From: Amyelois transitella
Lineage: Eukaryota; Arthropoda; Insecta; Lepidoptera; Pyralidae
Assembly (NCBI RefSeq): GCF_032362555.1
Contig: NC_083513.1
Span: 1,054,001 to 1,118,000, forward strand
Length of the DNA: 64,000 bases
Direction of reading: 5' to 3'
Below, in pieces: positions 23,680 through 34,630 of this stretch. The notes below the pieces were generated by a model. That model made no database searches, was not told the origin of the DNA, and worked only from the letters and a program-made list of their open reading frames with translations. Within the stretch, counting starts at the first letter, position 1. The number at the start of each line of letters is the position of its first letter. The translations under genes and the position numbers were made by a program.

Positions 23680-23840
23680 CGTGTGGTTCCTGGCACCAAT
23701 AGAACAAAGAATGGGACCACGCGACTAATAGATAGGCTTGTAAACTTGGAATTATTCGTTTAGGCGATGCGCAAGAAACCTGTCACTATTTGAATCTCAA
23801 TTCTATCATTAAGTCAAACGGCTGAACATGGCCCATAGGT
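23680..23840 (+). mobile_element. S1 fragment
   Basis: GTGTCGTGTGGTTCC to GCTGAACATGGCCC, 3' truncated by the next S1 copy. Confidence 0.7.
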
Positions 23841-23849
23841 ACTTGTACT

Positions 23850-24442
23850 TACATACATACATATGGTCACGTCTATATCCCTTGCGGGGTAGACAGAGCC
23901 AACAGTATTGAAAAGTCTGAATGGCCACGTTCAGCTATTTGGCTTAATGATAGAATTGAGATTCAAATAGCGACAGATTGCTAGCCCATCGCCTAAAAAA
24001 GAATCCCAAGTTTGCAAGCCTATCCTTTAGTCGCCTTTTACGACATCCACGGGGAAGAGATGGAGTGGATCTATTCTTTTTTGTGTTGGTGTCGGGAACC
24101 ACACGGCACTATTATGCACGTATTTACTATTAAAAATCTAAGCTAATAATCTAAGCTAGTAATCTAATAATGCTAATGAATTCGTGTGGTTCCCGGCACC
24201 AATACAAAAAAGAATAGGACCACTCCATCTCTTTCCCATGGATGTCGTAAAAGGCGACTAAGGGATAGGCTTATAAACTTGGGATTCTTTTTTTTAGGCG
24301 ATGGGCTAGCAACCTGTCACTATTTGGATCTCAATTCATCATTAAGCCAAATAGCTGAAAGTGGCCGATCAGTCTTTTCAAGACTGTTGGCTCTGTCTAC
24401 CCCGCAAGGGATATAGACGTGACCATATGTATGTATGTATGT
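23850..24442. repeat. Inverted pair of full-length S1 elements
   Basis: A minus copy at 23850-24109 and a plus copy at 24182-24442 are separated by about 70 bp, making a long imperfect hairpin that ends about 210 bp upstream of the gene B start. Confidence 0.85.
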
Positions 24443-24599
24443 AAAAATGTTTTATAGTAAGGTTATTGAACCTAATGTTGGCAGAAAAGGGGGAACCTTG
24501 CGTTGTTATCGTAAGATGAACAATAAAGAAGACGTGCGCCCCTCTTAACAAAAGAGTTTCTGATTTTTAATATATCTATGAAACTCTTCTATTTACTCT

Positions 24600-24650
24600 A
24601 TGATATATAACAGATTCTCCTTTCATCATCGGTAACATCAAAATTCTTGT
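24600..24650 (+). promoter_or_regulatory. Candidate promoter of gene B
   Basis: TATATAA at 24604-24610 lies 41 bases before the ATG of gene B. If used, it would give a 5' UTR of only about 15 nt. The context is low-complexity AT-rich sequence, so chance occurrence is likely and an upstream non-coding exon may exist. Confidence 0.22.
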
Positions 24651-27600
24651 ATGTCAAAATTCGAGGACGCGTTTGAATTAACTGGTAAGTTTAAGCTTTT
24701 ATTTACAAATTCATTCATTCATTCATATAGTCACGTCTATATCCCTTGCGGGGTAGACAGAGCCAAAAGTCTTGAAGAGACTGGTAGGCCACGTTCAGCT
24801 GTTTGGCTTTATGATAGAATTGAGATTCAAATAGTGACAGGTTGCTAGCCCATCGCCTAAAACGAGAATCCCAAGTTTATAAGTCCATTCCTTAGTCGCC
24901 TCGTACGACATCCATGGGTAAGTGATGGAGTAGTCTCAGTAACAGTGCATATAAATATTTTAAGTGTAAGTGCTCTTAAATTATTTATAGTTAGTTATAG
25001 TACTAGTATCTAACAGTGCCGTGTGGTGTCCGAAACTTTTATAGAATTATTCTGTTAAACAGTACATACATATAGAATAATTATAAACAATCTATCCGAC
25101 GGCCTCTGTGGCGCAGCGGTAGTACGCTTGTCTGTTACACCAGAGGTCCGATCGATTTGACGTAACGAATAAACTTAAAAATACGCTAAACCGATTTCGT
25201 TTAAATTTGTTACACAAATAGAATAGACCTTTAGGAATAACATAGTGCTGAATCTAGTCCGGAATAATCTTCCAGGTTATGGATGGTTCAATCACTTAGT
25301 GACCTTTACATCAGGACTGGTACTCCTTTACACCATGGAGGAGTCCCTGGGCATAGGATACATCATGACGGTGGCTGAGTGTGACCTGAACCTTACGGTC
25401 ATGCAGAAAGGGTTGATCAATTCAGCGGCTTTTATCGGTCAGTCAATTATTTAGTTATAAAGGAAACTTCTATAAAGTTCTCGGCACCAATAGAAGAAGA
25501 ATAGGACCACTCGTAATTTAAATTACTCGGCTTGTAAACTTGGGAGCTAAATTCTATTATATAGGATACAAGGATAAAAAATCATTAAGCCAAACAGCTG
25601 AACGTGGCCTATCAGTCTTATCAAGACCGTTGGCACTGTCTTCCCCGCAAGGGATATATATGTGTATGTATGTAAACTACTATTAGGTAGCGAAACCCTA
25701 AATTAAAATTCAAAATCACAATTAAAAATTAAAGGTTCGCGCAGGCGAAAAGCTGTGAATCAAAGCCATACTTATATAATAGAGTGAGCTTCTTCACCTG
25801 AAAATATTTCAAATGTTCTGACATAAATGGCCGTTTGGATACGATACAAGCATCGATTGCTGTATTCTTTTGTGTGTTGTATTATAAAATAGATGAAGAT
25901 CCAAGACCCGAGGTGAAATAGTTCGTTTCTAGTCATGCCCTGGTCTAGATTCGAACCCGTGATCTTGTTTTCAGGTATCCTTTCAACCGGCATATGGTGG
26001 GGCTACCTGAGTGATCAGTACGGTAGAAAGAGGGTCATGTTGCCTGCACTCCTCACATCTTGTGTCATCTCTTTCTCTTCTACATTCTCCACTAACTTCA
26101 TTTCTATGTTCTTGCTTCGGCTTCTCACTGGATGTTTGTAAGTTGTTGAGACAAACGCCTTGTTATTTATTTATAGTTAAACACGTATATCGATTTTTGC
26201 TATTTTATTTTGACAGGCGCTTAAGCCGTAGTGTACCTTCTCGGTTTATTAAATACTTAGAATACGTCCCCGTACTAATAGAATAAAGAACGGGACCACC
26301 CCATCTCTTTCCCAAGGATAACATAAAAGGCAACTAAGGGATATGCTTATAAAACTGGGATTCTTTTAATTCTGTTATAAAGCCATACAACTGAATGTGG
26401 TCTTCAGAGACTGTTGGATTGATATTCAAAAAACGATAGGTTAGTCCATTGCTCACATGAGGAATCCTAAATATATAAGCCAATCCCTTAGTCGCCTTTT
26501 ACGACACCCATGTGAAAGATATGGAGTGGTTCTATTCTAAAGTGCTGAAAACCAAACCAACAACACTTAACAATTTAAAATACTTTTGTCTTTACAATAT
26601 TGTAAACTTAATTTATGACAAAAGTTATAATTTCAGAGTGTCAGCGTCCAGTGCAACAGTATTCGCTTACGTTGGAGAAATGCACGACAACACCAGAAGG
26701 TCTACGGCCATCATGTATTCTTCTACTGCTATTGCTGTCACATTCATCATATTGCCAAGTGGGTTCAACTGGTTTTCCTACTATTAGTAGATGGGCAATG
26801 TGTCTGTGCCGTGTGATTCCAATAATAAAAAAAAAAAGGACCATTCCTTCTTTTTTGCATGGATGTCGTAAAAGGCGACTTAGGGATAGGCTTAATATAT
26901 ATATAGGAAGGAAATCCTAATCCTAGCTATTTAACGTAGGTAGTATAAGAATAATCCTGGTTACAACCTCACCCGTACGGTACAGAGGGGTTAGTGCGAG
27001 TTCTACTCGCTCAAACGCGTCGAGCAAGTAAACGTTTAACGCGAGTTTGTATGGAGTTGCATTAGTGCCATCGCGTTACCACCAGATGGCGCTGATCAAA
27101 TCACATACAAATTCGCGTTTACTTGCTCGACATATACATACATACTTATGGTCACGTCTATATGCCTTGCGGGGTAGACAGAGCCAACAGTCTTGAAAAG
27201 AATGAATGGCCACGTTCAGCTATTTGGCTTAATGATAGAATTGAGATTCAAATAGTGACAGGTCGCTAACCCATCGTCTAAAAAAGAATCCCAAGTTTGT
27301 AAGCCTATTTCTTAGTCGTCTTTTACGACATCCATGGGAAAGAGATGGAGTGGACCTATTCTTTTTTGTATTGGTGCCGGGAACCACACGGCAGCTGACG
27401 TTTGATCTAATAAAACTGGCACCAACCCCCCCCAGGTCTTTGAACCAGAATCCTGGATTAGATAAGTCAAGTTGTCACACGAAGCTACTGTCGTTTGAAC
27501 TCATTTGCAGGGAAAATCATGATCCCTTAATCGCCTCTTACCACATCCACGGGAAAGCGATTGCGTGGAAAACGTGTCTTGTCTATTGTTGAACTCACAA

Positions 27601-30600
27601 ACAGATCTTATTAAAGTACCGTGTGGTTCCCGACACCATTACAAAAAAGAATAGGACCACTCCATCTCTTTCCCACGGATATCGTAAAAGGCGACTAAGG
27701 GATAGGCTTATAAACTTGGGATTCCTCTTTTAGGGCAATTGGCTAGCAACCTGTCACTATTTGAATCTCAATTCTATCTTAAAGCCAAATAGCTGAACGT
27801 GGCCTTTCAGTCTTTACAAGACTGTTGGCTCTGTCTACCCCGCAAGGGATACAGACGTGATTACATGTATGTATGTATGTATCTAATTAAACTCATTTAC
27901 AGTCCTGGGCTGGATAATCCTCAGCGATACCTGGTCATACAACCTTGGCATAATCACGGTCACACCTTGGAGGGTGTTCATGTGGACCTGGTTATTCCCT
28001 GGTCTGCTAGCAGCCCTCATTCTGGTGTTCCTACCTGAGAGTCCAAGGTTCCTCCTGGCCAATAAAGGGCCGGAGGAGGCGAGGGATGTCCTGGCGCAGA
28101 TGTACGCGAAGAATTTGAAGAAGAAGAAAGAGGAATATCCTGTGAGTGTTGGATAATGAAGTTTCTTCTTTTTCTGATAATTTTTATGTGATCTCCTTAA
28201 TGTGCCTTGTGGTTCCCGGCACCAATAAATAAATAGTAATAAATAAAAAAATATTTATAAAGAGTATAATGCAACGTGAAAGTTTTAAATCGTAAATAAG
28301 TAAATTTTAGATTAAAATGTGAATCCGTGGTGATAGTATTGTTCACTCTCTGTTTTAGTTGTCTCCTACGATGTCTGATTGTCCCTAGTCTACTCCTAGA
28401 TCTATACTATCTATACTTATAGGTATTATAAAGCTGAAGAGTTTGTTTGTTTATTAGAAAGCACTAATCTCAGGAACTACTGGTTCGAATTGAAAAATAG
28501 ATACGATATACCATTTATCGAGGAAGGCTTTAGGCTATAAAACATCACGCTGCAACCATAAGAAGCAAAGAAATAATGGAATATGTGAAATCTGTATGAT
28601 GAACTTGAGGGCTTGAATGATGCCCAAAATAACTATCCCACGCGGTCGAAGTCGCGGGCACAGCTACTACTTAATAAATTGTTCCAGGTAAAAACAATAT
28701 CTGACGCTGCAAAAGTTGCCACAAAACACGGGTTCAAAGTCGCGTTCACGAATCTGGCCCACCTGTCCAAACCACCACTACGCCGCTGCGTTCTATTGTC
28801 ACATACCAGCATGTTCATGATTTTCATGTTGTGAGTACCTCCTTTATAATCAAGTGAGTTATGGATCGACGGGTTGTTTATGAGATCTTTTTAATTTTGG
28901 TAGGAGTGGGAAGGCCTAGACGAACGTATCTTGATCATATTAAGGACGTCCTGGCAAAGGGTCAGGTCAAGATTACCCGAAACCGCCGAGCTTGCATGAA
29001 AAGAGTTATGAATGTGGATGAAGCGAAGGAAGTATGCAGTGATCGTGGCAAGTGGAAAGATGTAGTCTCTGCCTACCCCTCCGGGACAGAGGCGTGATTT
29101 TATGTACCTATGTATGTATGTATGTTTTCATTTTCCAAAATTTATACTACCATTTACTTGGCTGATAATCACGATTACCTAAACGATGACCACATCGTAA
29201 AAACCAATATAATCCTAATTCCTAAAAATAACCTTAAAAAAATCTTTTGTTAAAGAAAACCGCGTCCAATCGATATCTTCCTTCTTCGAAGTCGTTAAAT
29301 TATTTAAATTATCAAAACACTTTACTCATCAAAATCGGTTCAACGCAACGCGAGATAATCGCGGACATAAGACTATGGTTCCCGAGGAATTTGCGAAAAA
29401 AACCTGTATTCTTTTGTTGGTGACGCTAAATGAATGCATGTAAGTGGCGCTAAGCTAATACTCAGTTATACATTAGACATACATACATACATATGGTCAC
29501 GTCTATATCCCTTGCGGGGTAGACAGAGCCAACAGTCTTGAAAAGACTGAATGGCCACGTTCAGCTATTTGGCTTAATGATATAATTGAGATTCAAATAG
29601 TGACAGGTTGCTAGCCCATCGCCCAAAAAAGAATCGCAAGTTTGTAAGCCTATCCCTTAGTCGCCTTTTACGACATCCATGGGAAAGAGATGGAGTGGTC
29701 CTATTCTTTTTTTTATTGGTGCCGGGAACCACACGGCACAATTTATTTACACAAATTATACATTAGATAAGATAATAATTGAATTAAAAATTATTTCTAG
29801 AAATAGCGGCCTTTACACGTGGATGCCTGACATTCTTCATGTGGTATTCATGAATTTCGACTCGGAAGTCAGCATGTGTGAGGTCATGATGGATAATTAT
29901 GCCAGTAAAGATGTAAGTAAAGTATCTGCCGTGTGGTTCTCAATGGAGGACATATATTTAGTGACGTCTATATCCCTTGCGGGTTAGACAGAACCAACAG
30001 TCTTGAAAATACTGATAGGCCACGATCAGTTTTTTGGCTTATTGTCAGAATTAAGATTTTAACTGTATCAGATTGCTAGCCCGTCGCCTTAAAGAAGAAT
30101 CCCAAGTTGATAAGCCCTAACCCTTTGTCGCTTTTTACGACATCCATGGAAAAGAGACGTAAGAATTATAACTGTTTCTTTATAAATATGACATGTAAAT
30201 TACAGCTCCTTAGTCATATGTATGTCAGGATATAAAACGCGCACGTAACGTACGAGTACCTTTATTTTATCTCGGACGTTTCGAAGAACGTTACAATTAT
30301 ATTTTTAAATAGCACTGTCACGGAAAACGTTGTTTTGCCATATTAATATTTTTTAAGTATTTTCTAATTTAACAACCCCTATCACTAAGGGGTATGAAAA
30401 ATAAATTGGCAAATTCTCAGACCTACTCAATATGCTCACAAAATTTCATGAGAATCGGTCAAGCCGTTTCGGAGGAGTACGGGAACGAACATTGTGACAC
30501 GAGAATTTTATATTATAATATCTAATCCAACGAGAAAGTTTAGTATCGGTCATATTTCAGAGATGGTCATGTGGAGAGGATGAATGAAAGCAGGTTGACT

Positions 30601-33190
30601 AAGCAGATATACAGGGAGAGTGTGGAGGGAAAGGTCGGGGTGGGAAGACCTAGACGAACGTATCTTGATCAAATTAAGGACGTCCTGGTAAAGGGTCAGG
30701 TCAAAAGTACCCGAAACCGCCGAGCTTGCATGACGAGAGTTATGATTCTGGATGAAGCGAAGGAAGTATGCAGAGATTGTGGCAAATGGAAAGAGGTAGT
30801 CTCTGCCCACCCCTCCGGGAAAGAGGCGTGATTTTATGTATACATGTATGTATATTTCAGAAAACCACCAGCTTGACATTTCCCCTCTCGGAATCCAAGA
30901 GTTGTGATGAGAAGCTGGTCCACTTCATGGTGTACCCCACGTCTATGATCATGGGTATAATGTGCGCCGTTTGCTACGTAGCTATCGGGCAAATTGTGAG
31001 GAAATACAGCAAAATCAAGTTTTATTGTAAGTTATTTTGTTTGTGTGTACCTAGTGCCGTGTGGTTCCCGGGCACCAATACAAAAAAGAATAAAGACATA
31101 CATTCATACATATATATGTCACGTCTATATCCCTTGCGGGGTAGACAGAGCCAACATTCTTGAAAAGACTGAACGGCCACGTTCAGCTATTTGGCTTAAT
31201 GATAGAATTGAGATTCAAAAAGTGACAGGTTGATTACCCATCGCCTACAAGAAGAAGCCCAAGTTTGTAAGCCTATCCCTTAGTCGCCTTTAACGACACC
31301 CATGGGAAAAAGATGGAGTGGTCCAATTCTAAATAGACGGGAATCACACGGTTAGCAAAAGCGATGAATTTCACTAACAATATTATGATTTTGACTAATA
31401 TATCTTGTCCAGGTGTCATGCTAGCGTCTTGCAGCATAATTCTGGCTATATCAGCCGTGATAACCATACCGTGGTTGGCCGTGATGATGTTCATAACAGG
31501 GGTATGCTCAGGCGCCACGGCGTCCTTGCTTTCGGCAATATCTGTGGAGGTGTTCCCTACAAATGTCAGGTAATTGCTTCGATTGTTAGTTGGAACGAAA
31601 CCCCTATATTGCACGTAAATTTGTAATAAAAAATTTGACCTAAACTTATGATGAGTTAAAGAAAAAAAGGCGGACAAGAGCATTTCGCGAGAGAGATTTT
31701 GGTGCGGGGTAGAGTGTTTTTTTTTCTATTCATCCATATAATCACGTCTGTATCCCTTGCGGGATAGACAGAGCCAGCAGTTTTGAAAGGCTACGTTCAG
31801 TTGTTTAACCTAATGATAGAAATAAGATTCAAATTGTGACGGCATGCTAGCCCATCGCCTATATGAAGAATCCCAAGTTTATAAACTTATCCCTTAGTCG
31901 CCTTTTACAACATCCATGGTAAGGAGATGGAGTGGTCCTTTTTTATATTGGTGCCGGGAACCACACGGCATTTTTGTTGCTTTACGTGTATTGAAAAGGT
32001 GTCGTCTCCTGCCTGTCAATTATTTGCCTCAGGGATTTCATTGTAAGTTTTGTTTGTTTGTTTGTAAGTTTTCGTTTTTCAGGGCACTGGCTTTATGCAC
32101 GTTGTATATGTTCGGACGTCTCGGCGCCGCTGTGGGTTCAAATTTGATTGGTGTGGCTGTTCACCAACACTGCCAAGTGTTATTTCTCACTATGACCTTA
32201 GGAACAGCTGGTAAGTTGTCCGAACAATATCTGTATATGCATGTATGTATGTAGGTACATACATACATGCATATAATCACGTCTATGTCTTGTCCCTTGC
32301 GGGGAAGACAAAGGCAACAGTCTTGAAATGACTGATTGAGCCACGTTTAGCTGTTTGGCTTAATGATAGAATTGAGATTCAAATAGTGACAGGTTGCTAG
32401 CCCATTATCTAAAATAAGAATTCCAAGTTAATAAGCCTATCGTATACCGCCGAGCTTGTATGAAGAGAGTTATGAATGTGGATGAAGCGAAGGCAGTATG
32501 CAGAGATCGTGGCAAGTGGTAAGAGGTAGTCTCTGCCTACCCCTCCGGGAAAGAGGTGTGATTTTATGTATGTTTGTATGTAAGCCTATCGTTTAGTCGC
32601 CTTTTACGACATCCATGAGAACGAGATGAGTGAATCTATTCGTCTTAATTTTATTGGTGCCGGGAACCACACGGCAACTGCAATATTTTGTAAAGTGCCT
32701 GTCGAATACCATATAACATGTAGGCAACCATCTTGCTAGACGCCCTTAGCAACGGTTGCTATGGTTTTGTTAGTCAGAGATATGTCAAAAAATAATTTTT
32801 ATTGTAAAAGCTTCTCAATTATTATGTTCATAATATAATTATTTTAAACTGATTATTTTCTCCTCTTTTCTCCTTCTTTCTTCTGTAGGAATAAATAACT
32901 TTTAATATATTATACTTCCTACAAACATAACTAATATTATATTAACTTATAACTTACATTAACTGGTATAATAAATTTCCCCGTTTTTGTCACATCCTAG
33001 ATAAATGGTCTATTCAACACAAAAAGAATTTTTCAATTCGAACCAGTAGTTCCTGAACAAACTAACTCTTCAGCTTTATAATATTATAGTATAGATATTA
33101 ATGATTTCAGCATCAGTTCTGCTGATGTGTCTATGGCCGGATCCAAAGTTGGTGCGATCTGATATGGAACAGCATGGCTTCGGCTACTAA
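24651..33190 (+). CDS. Gene B: SV2-like MFS transporter, 11 exons, 501 aa
   Basis: Exons: 24651-24684, 25276-25437, 25975-26137, 26637-26758, 27903-28141, 28688-28830, 29801-29912, 30861-31026, 31413-31569, 32083-32210, 33111-33190. The total is 1506 nt with all phases consistent. Exons 2, 3, 4, 5, 9, 10 and 11 have exactly the lengths of their gene A counterparts (162, 163, 122, 239, 157, 128, 80), so A and B are close structural paralogues. The N-terminus is short (MSKFEDAFELTG). The MFS motif GYLSDQYGRKR is at residues 75-85 and PESPR at 205-209. The protein is expected in membranes as a 12-helix solute transporter of the SV2-like group; the ligand cannot be read from sequence. The stop codon overlaps an AATAAA at 33189-33194, a possible poly(A) signal leaving almost no 3' UTR. 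The start is chosen by the conserved FEDAFE motif and the phase of intron 1; a further non-coding 5' exon is possible. Confidence 0.92.
24712..24945 (-). mobile_element. S1 short element in intron 1 of gene B
   Basis: TCATATAGTCACGTC to GGGTAAGTGATGGAGTAGTC. Begins about 25 bp after the exon 1 donor. Confidence 0.78.
25100..25150 (+). mobile_element. S2 SINE head fragment
   Basis: GGCCTCTGTGGCGCAGCGG with the A-box region, cut off before the B box. Confidence 0.65.
25468..25680 (+). mobile_element. S1 short element, internally deleted
   Basis: TCTCGGCACCAATAG to GGGATATATATGTGTATG. Starts about 30 bp after the exon 2 donor of gene B. Confidence 0.7.
25868..25960 (-). mobile_element. S2 SINE fragment next to exon 3 of gene B
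   Basis: Reverse complement of the S2 B-box region (CATGCCCTGG, GATTCGAACCC). About 15 bp of other sequence separates it from exon 3 at 25975. Confidence 0.68.
26265..26545. mobile_element. S1 fragments, opposite orientations
   Basis: A plus piece (ACGGGACCACCCCATC) is followed by a minus piece ending GTGAAAGATATGGAGTGG. Confidence 0.6.
26800..26900 (+). mobile_element. S1 5' end fragment
   Basis: GTGCCGTGTGATTCC to GGCGACTTAGGGATAGGC, starting about 45 bp after exon 4 of gene B. Confidence 0.65.
27020..27130. repeat. Short inverted repeat (hairpin) element
   Basis: TCGAGCAAGTAAACG at 27020 is matched by its reverse complement ending at 27130. The arms extend imperfectly through ATACAAA(C/T)TCGCG. 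The loop carries ACCAGATGGCGCT. It may be a tiny MITE. Confidence 0.7.
27131..27393 (-). mobile_element. S1 short element, full length, intron 4 of gene B
   Basis: CATACTTATGGTCACG to GGGAACCACACGGCA. It forms an inverted pair with the copy at 27617. Confidence 0.86.
27617..27882 (+). mobile_element. S1 short element, full length, intron 4 of gene B
   Basis: ACCGTGTGGTTCCCG to (TATG)n. It ends 20 bp before exon 5, so the (TATG)n tail sits by the acceptor. Confidence 0.86.
28411..28668 (+). mobile_element. Non-autonomous Helitron, intron 5 of gene B
   Basis: TTATAAAGCTGAAGAG to GGGCACAGCTACT. Its end is about 19 bp from exon 6 (28688). Confidence 0.82.
28895..29125 (+). mobile_element. LINE-a 3' end
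   Basis: Encodes GRPRRTYLDHIKDVL and the NRRACMKRVMNVDEAKEVC region, typical of the C-terminus of a non-LTR reverse transcriptase polyprotein. Ends CGTGATTTTATG plus (TATG)n. Confidence 0.78.
29475..29742 (-). mobile_element. S1 short element, full length
   Basis: ACATACATACATATGGTC to GAACCACACGGCAC; ends about 60 bp before exon 7 of gene B. Confidence 0.86.
29950..30165 (-). mobile_element. S1 short element, diverged
   Basis: TTTAGTGACGTCTATATCCC to GACATCCATGGAAAAGAG; starts about 40 bp after exon 7 of gene B. Confidence 0.7.
30370..30525 (+). repeat. Interspersed repeat with GAATCGGTCAAGCCGTTTCGG
   Basis: The block AACCCCTATCACTAAGG, TTTCATGAGAATCGG, AGCCGTTTCGGAGG and GTGACACGAGAATTTTATA is one I recognise as widespread in Lepidoptera. 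Class uncertain. Confidence 0.55.
30558..30852 (+). mobile_element. LINE-a 3' end, longest copy
   Basis: About 85 codons of open frame (start DGHVERMNESRL, then GRPRRTYLDQIKDVL, ending VVSAHPSGKEA), then CGTGATTTTATGTATAC. The tail abuts the acceptor of gene B exon 8 (30861). No catalytic RT domain remains. Confidence 0.82.
31050..31350 (-). mobile_element. S1 copies: small plus head and full minus element
   Basis: 31050-31092 is the plus-strand 5' head; 31095-31350 is a minus copy from ACATACATTCATACATA to GAATCACACGG. Confidence 0.78.
31728..31972 (-). mobile_element. S1 short element
   Basis: CATCCATATAATCACG to GGGAACCACACGGCA; intron 9 of gene B. Confidence 0.8.
32252..32682 (-). mobile_element. 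S1 element interrupted by a LINE-a insertion
   Basis: The S1 halves are 32252-32443 and 32581-32682. The insert 32444-32580 is a plus-strand LINE-a tail (137 bp). TAAGCCTATCGT flanks it exactly on both sides (32432-32443 and 32581-32592), a 12-bp target-site duplication. Confidence 0.9.
32975..33094 (-). mobile_element. Helitron end fragment
   Basis: CCCCGTTTTTGTCACATCC to CTTTATAATATTATAGTATAG. Ends about 16 bp before the last exon of gene B. Confidence 0.7.
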
Positions 33191-33275
33191 TAAAGACGAC
33201 TCTAATCGTAATTATACTCTTGAAATGGTATTAAAAGTAAGTTTGCTTGAAATATTTGTTAGTTACTTACCATTA

Positions 33276-33405
33276 ATTTATTTATTTAAAACTTTATTGC
33301 ACAAAAAAATGTACAAAAGGCGGACTTTATGCCGTTTGGCATTCTCTACCAGTCAACCAGCTGACCAAACTTTAAGTTGCTGGTGCGTTAAAGTGCACAT
33401 GCATT
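33276..33405 (-). repeat. LINE 3' UTR fragment
   Basis: TTTATTGCACAAAAAAATG, AAGGCGGACTTTATGCC and CTCTACCAGTCAACCAGC resemble the fragment at 56740-56850. Confidence 0.55.
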
Positions 33406-33477
33406 AAGTTATTAAGTGTCTGAATAAACTCGGCATGGCTATAGCAACTTTTCGAGATTATCAGTTTTGTCTACCCC

Positions 33478-33545
33478 GTGCCCGTCTCTGACGTGTAGTT
33501 TCCGGCACCAATTAAAAATAGAACCACTCCATCTCTTTTCAATGG
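33478..33545 (+). mobile_element. S1 5' fragment ending in a TA tract
   Basis: TTTCCGGCACCAATT to CTCTTTTCAATGGATAT, then the (TA)n tract. Confidence 0.65.
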
Positions 33546-33642
<97 letters not shown>

Positions 33643-33658
33643 TATATATATATATATA
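33546..33658. repeat. (TA)n microsatellite
   Basis: More than 100 bases of nearly pure TA dinucleotide with one GTA and one CACA interruption. Confidence 0.95.
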
Positions 33659-33879
33659 GACAAATTTCAAAAGAAAAAGTTCCTTGTTATCCATGATCGA
33701 TAACAAAATGAATAAAATCATTCTGAGCACATATCATTACCAACGTAATTATGTGAAGAATCACGACGTTGTCCACATTATATCGTAAATTACAAACGGA
33801 AGAATACAAAGTTTACATATACGAGTATAATGAATTCATTGATCAAAGATTTGCTTTGAAATGTATGCACCCAAAGTAC

Positions 33880-34165
33880 ATACATACATATGGTCACGTC
33901 TATATCCTTTGCGGGGTACACAGAGCCAACAGTCCTGAAAAGACTGATTGGCCACGTTCAGCTATCCCTTAGTCGCCTTATACAACATCCATGGGAAAGA
34001 GATGGAGTGGTCCTACATTATAAAATGCCGAGAACCATTCCTATTTGAATTTTGTTATTCTGGGTCTTCAGCTACCTACATACCAAATTTCATCGTAATC
34101 GGTTTAGTAGATAGTTTTTGCGTGAAAGAGTAACAAACATCCATACTGACATCCTGACATTATAA
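33880..34165 (-). mobile_element. S1 copy with internal deletion, then second-family Helitron fragment
   Basis: 33880-34030 keeps both outer parts of S1 but lacks the middle. 34050-34165 carries CATACCAAATTTCATCG and CGTGAAAGAGTAACAAAC of the second Helitron family. Confidence 0.65.
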
Positions 34166-34367
34166 TATTAGTTAGATCAATATTGATATTTCAATTCGTG
34201 CGTGTATTGTAATTTTATTGCATTATCATAAATATAGCTGCTATTATTATAAAAATAACTGCTTTGTTTCAATAAAATCGATTAATTAACCATTAGTTAT
34301 ACCTTATAGTATGTAAGGAAATATAAATATTATATTTATTTGCGTGAGATTGCGGCCTTGAAGTCAG

Positions 34368-34630
34368 TTTGCCGTGTGGTTCCCGGCACCAATACAAAAA
34401 AGAATAGGACCACTCCATCTCCTTCCCATGGATGTCGTAAAAGGCGACTAAGGGATTGGCTTACAAACTGGGGATTATTTTTCTTGGGCTAGCAACCTGT
34501 CGCTATTTGAATCTCAATTCTATCATTAAGACAAATAGCTGAATGTGGCCATTCAATCTTTTCAAGACTGTTGGCTCTATCTTCCCCGCAAGGAATATAG
34601 ACGTGACCATATGTATGTATGTATGTAAGT
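34368..34630 (+). mobile_element. S1 short element, full length
   Basis: TGCCGTGTGGTTCCCGG to CGTGACCATATGTATG plus (TATG)n. Confidence 0.87.

Noticed and set aside
24186-24416. Repeated ORF family beginning [15 protein letters not shown]
   Set aside because: These frames recur in every S1 copy in one or both strands and differ by frameshifts; they are chance open frames in the repeat.
28613-28690. Alternative upstream start of gene B exon 6 within the Helitron
   Set aside because: The open frame crosses the Helitron end by chance. The TTCCAG acceptor at 28687 gives the right phase and matches the gene A exon 6 border.
30571-30831. 86-codon plus-strand ORF as a gene
   Set aside because: It is the C-terminal remnant of a LINE polyprotein, present in several truncated copies and followed by the LINE tail.
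33467-33730. Open frames encoding long Ile-Tyr runs
   Set aside because: Pure product of the (TA)n microsatellite on both strands.
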